From Himantopus leucocephalus (lineage: Eukaryota > Chordata > Aves > Charadriiformes > Recurvirostridae), in contig RSEF01000006.1 in NCBI GenBank assembly GCA_003993805.1, positions 24,257,300-24,321,299 of the forward strand: DNA of 64,000 bases. Reading direction: 5' to 3'. Positions within the stretch are counted from its first letter, which is position 1. The number at the start of each line of letters is the position of its first letter. Under the pieces are notes generated by a model. That model ran no database searches, was not told where the DNA came from, and saw only the letters and a list, made by a program, of their open reading frames with translations. Below, in pieces: positions 1-7,617 of the stretch. Made by a program: the position numbers and the translations under genes.

Positions 1-71
1 GGGGGTAAAGCCCCCCCCCCCCCCGTGAGCCCCATTCCCCATTCTTATGGCTCTGTCTCTGCTTTTTCCAG

Positions 72-143
72 CTGGATCAGAACATGACCAAGGGAAGCCT
101 CCTGGATCTGGCCACAAAGCTGGAGCAGCTGGCAGACAAAGCG
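72..143 (+). CDS. PROM3: Prominin C-terminal exon 1 of 9 in window
   Basis: Acceptor ctttttccag before 72 and donor GTGAGA after 143. The 24 codons are phase 0 at both ends and encode an amphipathic extracellular helix beginning LDQNMTKGS, with an N-glycosylation sequon (NMT). Confidence 0.8.
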
Positions 144-3100
144 GTGAGAGACCGTGGCACCCTGGAGCCATGGCCACCCTGTCCCCAAAGCAACTGGCTG
201 CGGGGGCTCCTCCGCAGACCTGCCTGGGTGCTGAAGGGAGGCCAGGCCCTTCACTCTTGCCCACCAGATGGCTGTGGTGGGGCAGGGACCCCGTGCCAGG
301 GGACACTGCTGACTGCAGCTCCTCCAGGATGTGAATGTGAAAGAGAAACTGCAGGCTGGTGCTCACAATCTGAGGGAGCTGGACAAGGAGATGAAGATGA
401 GCTTCTCTGGGCCACTGGTGAGCAATGCCAGGGTGGAGAAGGTCCTGGGGGTGCTGGCTTGGGCTCCCCCAGAGCTTGGAGCCTGCTGGTGGGGTCTCGG
501 CTGAGCCGTGGGGTCTGCGCCTCTGACCTCTACTCTCTCCATCCCCAGCAAAGCCTGAAGGAGAACATCCACTCGGTGCAGAGCGGGGCTGACGTGCTCA
601 AGGTAAGCTGCACAAGGGGGGCTCCTGAGCGCACCCCAGTCCGGGGCATCCTGCAAAGCACCCTTCAGGTCCTGCAGTGGAGATGGTGGGGGCTAGCCTG
701 CAGTCTGGGGGGCTGGTGGCTGCTGTGGGACTCCCCAAGTACACACCATAGGCCCCCACATGCCACAGGAGCTGCCCCCCCCCACGGAGGGACCTGGCAC
801 TACTACTTGTATCTCCAAGACTTCATTCCTGGAGGGGAGAAGAAAGAGATGACAGAGCATGGGGCAGAGGGAGGGGGCCTACTCCACGGACCTGGCCAGG
901 CGCAGGCTTCCTCCACCTGAGGCACCACCAGCACGTGACTGCTGGGGACACCACAGCTCAGAGACACTGTGCCCCAGGGATTGCTGCCAGGCAGAGTGGG
1001 GGAGATGCGGGGACCCCACTTCCTCCATCACACCGCTGAGAGCACCTTTCACCCCAGACACAGACAGACGTTGCATTGGACAAAGCCAGCAAAACCCAGG
1101 AGTTTCTGGAGAGGGAGATGGCAAACATCATCAAGAACGTAAGTTCGCCTTGCCCTGCTGCTGGGCCACATGGTGGGGATGGGACCAGACTCCCATGCCA
1201 AGACCTCCCTCTGTGCAGGGATGCCAAGCAATGTCTGGCTGCTTGTCCTGCCCTGTTGTCTTCGCCAGAGGTCCCCTGTACCCCAGGGTGCCCCCTCCCC
1301 TTATGGCACCCCAGGAAAGGGTCCGGGGTGGGGCTTGCAGTCCCATTGCTGCTGGGTTGAGGGGGTCTGACAGCCTTGATCTTGACATGGAGGGGACATG
1401 GGGCGTGGAGTGGGCTGGGGGCACCACTACTCTCTGCTTGCCTGCCCCCAGGAGACATGGGCCTTCCTGGAGGAGCTGTTGGACTTATTTGAGACCTACG
1501 TCTCCTGGGCCAAGAGCAGGGTGAGTTGAGTCTTTCTCAGTGGGGTAGAGGGAAGGGGAGGACGAGCTGCAGTGTTTTGAGGACACTGACATGTCCTGTC
1601 CACACCATGTCCCCAGCTGACAGAAGATGTGGCACGGTGCAAGCCCATAGCTCAGACCCTGGATAACATGGAGGCCATCACCTGCAACTACATCCTGGAC
1701 TCTCTGGTGAGTTGGGCAGTGGTGTGTGGGGGTGGCAATGAGGTCACCTTGTCCCCTTCATGCGTAGGAGGAGGGTACCCATCTCTGTCCTGAGCAAGCA
1801 GGGCTCAGCACCTCCCTGGTAGATTGCTGTGGCTAAGAGCAAAACCCAGGATTGCAAGAAGGGGTGGGTGGATGGTCTCTGGAGGGGGGCCTGGGAGTGA
1901 AAGAGGCTCTCCCAGTCACTGTCTGGGCCCTGATGGCTCTCCCACCACACACAGAACGCCTTCTGGTTCAGCCTGGGCTGGTGCACCATCTTCCTGCTGC
2001 CCAGCATCATCCTGGCCGTCAGACTCGCCAAGTTTTACCGCCGCATGGACATTGCTGATGTCTACAGGTGAGGAGCTGCTCGCTGGGTCTGGGGTCCCCC
2101 CCACGCACTGCAAACCACCCCTTCATGTGCCCTGCGGCAGCCTGTGGGGCTGATCCTACAGTAATGCGGGCTGGGGGGGACCAGGGAGGTGGCTTGGGAC
2201 TTTCAGCCTCCAAGAATGGAGATGTTTTGGAGAAGAGCTTGACTCTGCCTGCTCTGCAACCCTGCTTTGGGCAACCAAAAGTGCATGCGACCCCCCTCGG
2301 AGGAAGGAGCCCTGTTTGCCTGGCAGGGCTGCAGCCCCCAGCCTGGCTTGGGGGTCCGGCACCTCACTTGCTCCACTTTGCACCATTTTTTGTGCACTGC
2401 ACAGCTGGATGCTGTGCAGAACGCAACGCGCTGTGTGGTTGGTGTTGTTGCCACGAGGGTGCAGTGCTTGCTCACACACCCATGGCCACCGGCACCCTGG
2501 GGCTGCCCCCCAGCCCTCTGGGCCCCTTTCCCGGTCCCTCCAGGGACCTCCGGCAGCCCCACTGCCAGCACAGCCGCCACCCCTGAGGGTAGCGATTGGT
2601 TTCCAGTTAGATTTCCATAACTGCTGAGGGCTACGCTACGGCTTGGCCCTGCGGTGCAGGCAGTGCTGGGGGTTCCCCTGCTCCAGCCCCCCGCTGCCAC
2701 CCCTCTGCTCCAGGGTTGCAGCTGCCGGGGGGAGCCGGGGTTTGCAGCACCCCCGTGCCCATTGCGGCCCCAGCCAGCCTTCCTCCCCCTGCCTTCCCCA
2801 CTCCTCCTCATTTCATGCCTTGGCTCTCCCCGGATCCGTGCTGGGGTTGTACGTGGTGTGTGCGGGACGTGGCACTGAGCCGGGCTGTGCCCTGCCTGCA
2901 GCGTGCCTGGGGTCCACAGTGGTGGCCCTGGTGCCTTTCACTTCCCCCTGCAGCCAGCGGCTGAGCTGGCTGGAGACGAGGGCTCAGCTGCCAGGAAAAC
3001 TTGGGGGAACTGAAGTCGTGGCACGGGGGAGCTGTGTGCCATTGAGCCTGGGAGCGTGGGGACCAGCTCTGCCTGCACCGGGGAAGGAGCAGTGATGCTC

Positions 3101-3775
3101 TGGGGACAGCAACGTTCGGGGGGGGCTGTAGGAGACTGTGCTCTGTGTACAGACGGGGCAGGTGGGATGGAGGGGACCATAGCACCCTGCAGCCTCCTGT
3201 GTCCTCCTTGTGTACCCTGGGGGAGACCTTGTCCCACGGGGAGATGTTGGGCTGTCCCAGGAGTCATCTTCTTGCCCCACTGACAGTGTCATCTCTTTCT
3301 TCTCCCCTCCAGGAATGAAGCCTTGGAGATGTAAGTAGTAGTGCCAGGTCCCTCCGTGGGGTGTGGGGGTGCAACTCCTGTGGCATGTGGGGGCACAGGG
3401 CATAGAGGGAGGGGGGAGAGGAGAGGAACAGGGCGAGTGCAGGCCAAGGAGGGTGCTGGTACCAGGGGAGGACTGGGAAGGTGGGACCTGTGCAGCATAG
3501 ACTGTTCTGGGGTCCCCCCATCATCTTCCCACACTCCTAAGTTTGGGGGTGCTGCTGCTCCCAGCCTCCCCCAAGCTGGTAGGGTGGGGGGGATGTCTGT
3601 ACCTTCTTTCCTGTGGGGCTGGTTGATGGGGGTGGGATGACATTTGGCCATCCCAACACATCCTGGGCTGGCACTTGATCCCCTCTGAGGCTGGGGGTGA
3701 CATAGGTGACCTTGGTTTTGCAGGCCACCCGCATTCAACTTCTACAAAATCCCCCGGCCGTCCACGAGGCATTAG
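72..3775 (+). CDS. PROM3: Prominin-family protein, C-terminal part (probable prominin-3)
   Basis: Nine exons join into one open frame of 212 codons plus stop: 72-143, 328-417, 549-602, 1058-1138, 1452-1520, 1617-1706, 1955-2067, 3313-3330, 3724-3775. All introns are GT-AG. Prominins are five-pass membrane glycoproteins of microvilli, cilia and other protrusions that bind membrane cholesterol. The visible part is the end of the second large extracellular loop (helical, one NMT glycosylation sequon in the first exon, cysteines in the sixth), the last membrane span ([20 protein letters not shown]) and a cytoplasmic tail starting with basic [10 protein letters not shown], a family signature close to the KLAKYYRRMD of prominin-1. 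The 5' part lies outside the window. Paralogue choice is inference: human PROM1 lies near KCNIP4 and PROM2 near KCNIP3, while this gene lies in the KCNIP2 neighbourhood (HPS6, ARMH3), as expected for the third paralogue. PROM2 is the main alternative. Family confidence is high; the symbol is moderate. Confidence 0.85.
328..417 (+). CDS. PROM3: Prominin C-terminal exon 2
   Basis: Thirty codons ([11 protein letters not shown]... to SFSGPL), phase 0-0, donor GTGAGC. The acceptor ctcctccag at 319-327 is chosen because a second AG nine bases upstream (gactgcag, ending 318) would add three residues (LLQ) in frame; either could be used. Confidence 0.75.
549..602 (+). CDS. PROM3: Prominin C-terminal exon 3
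   Basis: Eighteen codons ([18 protein letters not shown]), phase 0-0, acceptor atccccag and donor GTAAGC. The helical extracellular loop continues. The following intron carries the inverted copy of the tail microexon. Confidence 0.8.
752..854 (-). repeat. Inverted duplicate of prominin tail microexon and flanks (left arm)
   Basis: Read on the - strand, this repeats 3287-3394: the polypyrimidine tract, acceptor AG, all 18 exon bases and about 65 bp of the following intron. By eye there are four substitutions and one 5-nt length difference over about 105 bp. In the copy one exon base is changed (C to T) and the donor GT is replaced by AC, so it could not be a normal exon even if transcribed from the other strand. 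Flanking intron sequence is included, so it arose by DNA duplication and inversion, not by retroposition. Confidence 0.9.
1058..1138 (+). CDS. PROM3: Prominin C-terminal exon 4
   Basis: Twenty-seven codons ([16 protein letters not shown]... to NIIKN), phase 0-0, acceptor caccccag and donor GTAAGT. Charged helical segment of the second extracellular loop. Confidence 0.8.
1452..1520 (+). CDS. PROM3: Prominin C-terminal exon 5
   Basis: Twenty-three codons ([19 protein letters not shown] then AKSR), phase 0-0, acceptor ctgcccccag and donor GTGAGT. It matches the position of the aromatic segment just before the conserved CKP motif in prominins. Confidence 0.8.
1617..1706 (+). CDS. PROM3: Prominin C-terminal exon 6 (CKP motif)
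   Basis: Thirty codons, phase 0-0, donor GTGAGT. It contains [14 protein letters not shown] and a second cysteine in [10 protein letters not shown]. The cysteine-lysine-proline motif and the paired cysteine before the last membrane span are typical of the family. Confidence 0.85.
1955..2067 (+). CDS. PROM3: Prominin C-terminal exon 7 (last membrane span)
   Basis: Acceptor caccacacacag. This 113-nt exon ends in phase 2 with donor GTGAGG. It encodes the fifth membrane span ([20 protein letters not shown]) and the basic juxtamembrane [15 protein letters not shown], the most recognisable prominin block in the window. Confidence 0.9.
2068..3312 (+). other. Prominin intron before the microexon (1.2 kb)
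   Basis: This GC-rich intron starts with GTGAGG and ends cttctcccctccag. It has several open frames on both strands, but none has paired splice sites or recognisable protein similarity. I see no repeat family in it. Confidence 0.6.
3287..3394 (+). repeat. Right arm of the inverted repeat (native microexon copy)
   Basis: This is the partner of 752-854. It includes the native 18-nt exon at 3313-3330, its pyrimidine tract and its GTAAGT donor. The two arms face each other across 2432 bp. Confidence 0.9.
3313..3330 (+). CDS. PROM3: Prominin C-terminal exon 8, 18-nt microexon
   Basis: Eighteen bases between cttctcccctccag and GTAAGT, entered and left in phase 2. It adds NEALE and completes flanking R and M codons in the cytoplasmic tail. 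Its length is a multiple of three, so skipping keeps the frame (Y-R-P-P instead of Y-R-N-E-A-L-E-M-P-P). Short facultative tail exons are known in prominin-1, so alternative use is plausible here. Confidence 0.75.
3724..3775 (+). CDS. PROM3: Prominin last coding exon
   Basis: Acceptor gttttgcag. It encodes the end of the cytoplasmic tail ([16 protein letters not shown]) and stop TAG at 3773-3775. The tail is short, with one tyrosine and proline-rich ends. Confidence 0.8.
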
Positions 3776-4145
3776 CCCCCGTTGCCCACAGCACAGGCAT
3801 GGAGAAGATGGACACGGCTGCTCCGTCTGCCGCACCTTCTCCCTGTGTGCTGAGGAGCAGGTTGGGACCCCCCAGCTGAAATCCCCTCCCCAATTCCCAT
3901 TATGTGACAATGCCCCGGTGTGTGTGGGGGTCTGCCCCTTGCACTGCCCCAGGTGGGACTTCACCACCCCCCCCCACACACACCAGACCCCGTGGGCTCA
4001 GGGCAGCCTGTGCTGCCGGCCAGCAGGAACCTGCTCAACCAGGCCCCTCGCTTAAAAAATTTGACTATTTATTTTTGCAGGGAGCCTGACTCTTTTCAAG
4101 GCTGTGATTTTTGGTGTCAAACAATAAATAGGGTGTTTGTGTGCA
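3776..4145 (+). terminator. Prominin 3' UTR and polyadenylation site
   Basis: The UTR is about 370 nt and has an ATTTA-type AU stretch near 4065-4076. A canonical AATAAA at 4123-4128 is followed directly by a GT-rich element (gggtgtttgtgtg), the usual downstream signal. Cleavage is expected near 4140-4150. Confidence 0.8.
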
Positions 4146-4149
4146 CTAC

Positions 4150-6450
4150 AGGCATGTGGCTGCGCTCCTCACGTCCGTCTGCGATGGAAGGCTGCAGGGG
4201 TAGGGGCAGGGAGGGTTTCCCACCACTGGCATAAGCTGTGACTGTGCCTGGGACTAGAGGGCTCTTGTTGGGGTCCCCAAGTGTGCTCTGCCCACAGCCA
4301 GCTCTTGGGAGTCCTGACCCAGCCCATGGGTCGATGCAGGACCACTGCTGAGCATCACCGGGGCTGGGTGATGTTCCCCTCACCGGGCAGCCCTTTGCAC
4401 CTGTGGCTGGATGGGCGTCAGGCCCTTCCGTGGGAAAAGCCATGCCAAAAGCCGCCTGTCCATGAGGTGCCCTCCTGCAACCCTGCTATGTGTCATCTGT
4501 GGGTTTCCAGTTAGTTTATGGGGTGCCTACAGCCCACACCTCCCTCCCTCCACTGGGTATGGTGGCATGGGGACTTTCAGTGTTCACACCTTGCATGTCC
4601 CACACTGCTGCATGGCACAGACGGGCATGGTGAGAGCTGCATGCACAGATAAGCCAAGGGCAACTTGGTCTGCAGCTGTGGTGGGGCGAGTGGAGGTGTT
4701 GCTTTGTGCTGCTCCTCGGCACAAGCAGAGGGACTGTCCCAAAAGCTGGGTCAGGCATAGGGGATGTATTTGAGCAGCTTGACTCATTTCCTCCGTTGCA
4801 AATTCCAAGCCTCTCTGGCGTGAGCGATGGGGCCGAGCTGGCCAGTTCGCCCTCTGCTACGTGCATCTGCTTTATCACTTTTTCCATTTGCCTTCAGATC
4901 TTCTAATCACTATTTTTTCCTTCAGGCGTTATCTGAAGCTGCACCGGCCTTACCTCCTGCTATCTCCCCCCAGCACCCGTCCTGATCGCAGAGAGAGCCC
5001 CGTGCTTGCCTATCAGCCAGCTGAATCTGTTCTGTGTGGTGGCTCAGCCCGTGCTCCCCCCAGTGATGCCCACCGTTTCTGCTCCTCAGGGTGGGATTTC
5101 CCAGCACCCCCTTGGAGAGCATTTATTAGCTGTTTTGTCTCCGCTTGCTCTACCTTTGCTCTCCCCCACTCTAAACCATCAACCTCCTGAGTTGTGACCG
5201 TTTTGTGCTTGTCTAGGGGCCGTGTGTGGAGGTTTCCAACCCTGAGCCCCAGGCTGTCCCCACCGCACAGTGTTCCCCGCTTCCTCTTCCCTTGCTGTGC
5301 CTCGGGGACGCCAGCCCACGCAGGGCTGCTGGTGGCTTCAGCTTCCGCTTACTGGCTTCGCAGGCAGTGCTCCTTCCCTGCTCCCCTCTCTGCTCAGCCT
5401 CCAGCTGCAGCCTTTTCCTCTCCGCAGAGCTCGTGCTGGAAGGCAGGGAGCTTGGCCCTCCTTGTTCACTGCGTCACCGTGGCCACCTGCATCCAAGCCC
5501 AGCCCTGGCAATGCAAATCTGTGCCCCCTGCTCCCCCCNCCCCCCCCCCCCCCCCCAAATTACTGCACAGCCTTTGCCAAGGTGTGGGGCTTGCTCTCAG
5601 CATCTCCCCAGTCATCGCTGCCCCAGGGTAGCATCCCAGTCCCTGGAGCCATGGCTGTGAGGGGGGCCTGGGTCCATCCTCCTCCTCCTCAGCAGCCCTG
5701 GGAGGCAGCTGAGAGCAGCGTTAGATGGGACACAGCTAAAGCACCCCACGGCTGCAGCACAAGGTCCACCATAAGGAAGATCTCATCAATACCCAGCCAG
5801 CCTCTAGAGAACCGTTGCAGCAGTTCCTCTTCCCCTTTGCCAGACGTTTTTTCCACCACAGGGACTTTCTGCAGCCGAGCCCTTGTCTGGGGGAGGCTCT
5901 GCCGCATCTTTACAGTGGTTTCACAAACCACAATCCCTCCAACAGCAGCTCTGCCGCTGCGTGCCCAGGGCAGCAGACGCCCGCAGGAGCCTGCCTGGTG
6001 CTCCCTGTTGCTGGTTTTCCAGCCCAGGAACAAAAAGACAAGTTGCAACTCTTGAGAAAAAATTCTCCCTTCCTCAACCTTATCTTGGGCCCAGCCACAA
6101 CTCCCCCACCAAGAAGCCCAAATGGCCTTTTGGGGTTGCTTGTGGCACCAAGGAGCTGCAGAGAGGCTGGGAGCAAAGCCCAGGTAGGTCTCCTTGCTCC
6201 CAGCAACGTGTGGGCTTGCCTTTGCCGAACTGTGTGCTGTCTGGGATGGTTACCTGCCTGCTGGTGCACAGTCCTGCCTCCATGGCTTTGTAGTGGTAAA
6301 GGGCCAAGCAGCTGGATCTCCGAGCCCAGCACGTACCAGCGGTGAGCCACGCTGGGCAGTACCACGGTGAGTTGAGCTTGGCCACTTTTCACCAGCAGAA
6401 CGAAACTGCCCTCCTCCCAAGGGTATGCATCCTCACAACTTCTACCACCG
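4150..6450. other. Tail-to-tail intergenic region
   Basis: The prominin gene ends on the left and HPS6 ends on the right. I see no spliced gene, RNA gene or clear transposon. The open frames here overlap on both strands and lack splice or similarity support. The only distinct element is the poly-C tract at 5533-5556. Confidence 0.6.
5533..5556. repeat. Poly-C tract with one undetermined base
   Basis: A run of C over 24 positions broken only by an N at 5539. The N probably marks a homopolymer sequencing or assembly uncertainty, so the true length is unknown. Confidence 0.9.
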
Positions 6451-7617
6451 CCCCAGCATTGCTTTAGGAACTTTTATTTTTAAAAGGAGTCTGTCTTCCA
6501 CGCTTAATCCCACCTGGAAGAGGATTAATGAAGGTGAATCCCCCCCATCCCACCCCATCCACGCTCTGCCAGCCCGGCAAGGCAAGAGACAGCTCCTTCA
6601 CGCCACAGCCCCACATGCAGGGGCAAAGCCACAGCCAGGGTCCCTCTCCCAGAGGAGGGGACCACGCAGTGAGCACCGGAGAGAGGCTGGAACCTGGATC
6701 TTCCTGCACGACTGCTCTCAAGTTACACTGACTTTGCAAACAGAGGCACAATATGAGCCAGACAACCCTGACAAAGCCCCTTTGTGTGCTAAGGGCAAAG
6801 GTAGAGGAGATGGGAACAGAGGGCCTGAGTGTCCTGCCGCATAATCTAAGCTTCCACAAAGGAAAGGGAGAGGCAGGGCCAGCCCCAAGCTCACACAGGC
6901 TGCTGCCAGCTTCTCAGCTCAGAAGAGTTCGGGTACCGTCTGGGATAGAGAGATAAGGGAATTAGGCTGCTCTCTTCAGCTAAGTAGCTGCAATCAGTCA
7001 CAGCTACAGGACTGATCCCAGAGGAATTGCAGTGAGACAGCGTGCGGAGTGCTGCAGCTGCCAGTGCGTCTGCTGGGACACTGGCATTTAGCATCTGACT
7101 GAACCCAAAGCAGCAGGACTCAGTGACCCCACTGCAAGAAACATGCCCAGTTTCTCACAGGCAGAGAGCTTGGACGCACCACCCAACCCACTCAGCAGGG
7201 AATGGCGGGGGGGAAAGACCGCGTGTGTCCCTGCCCACCACTCCACCACCACTCCTAGAGGATCAGGGAAGTTATAAAGGAGCGAAGCAGACCGAAACCA
7301 AAGTGCTTTGAGCAGGGAGCAGTTCTGTAGTCCTGTAGTGCAGCCAGTGCTGTCATCTGCAAATACGCCCGGCATTTGCTCCTCCACTGGGGCACACGAA
7401 ATTGCACTTGCTAGAAATAACCAGAAAGCCTGCCCTGGCTTCAGACGAGATCCCCCAACCCCAGCCACCCAACGGACTCTTCGAGATGCTGCTGCAGGGA
7501 GGCTTCAGAAAGGGGCAGGCTTCCGTACTGCCAGGCAGGGCAGGATTTCCTGGGGTGGATGTAGCTTTCCCCTCCTCGTGCACCCAAGGCTTGGGATCCC
7601 ATTGTGCTTCCCCCCGC
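6450..7617 (-). terminator. HPS6: HPS6 3' UTR and polyadenylation signal
   Basis: Reading the - strand from the HPS6 stop, the first canonical AATAAA is the complement of 6473-6478. It is followed by a G/T-rich stretch (ggggcggtggtag and gttgtgagg, complement of about 6425-6460). This predicts a 3' UTR of about 1.15 kb. No other good signal lies closer to the stop. Confidence 0.65.

Noticed and set aside
84..1524. Long + strand open frames of 278 and 221 codons
   Set aside because: They run through prominin exons and introns in mixed frames. The spliced nine-exon model explains the conserved parts.
2203..3738. Several open frames on both strands, including a 202-codon - strand frame, in the prominin intron
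   Set aside because: GC-rich intron with few stops. No known domain and no paired splice sites.
5194..6400. Overlapping open frames of 140-261 codons between the prominin gene and HPS6
   Set aside because: They cross a poly-C run with an N, occur on both strands at once, and show no recognisable protein.
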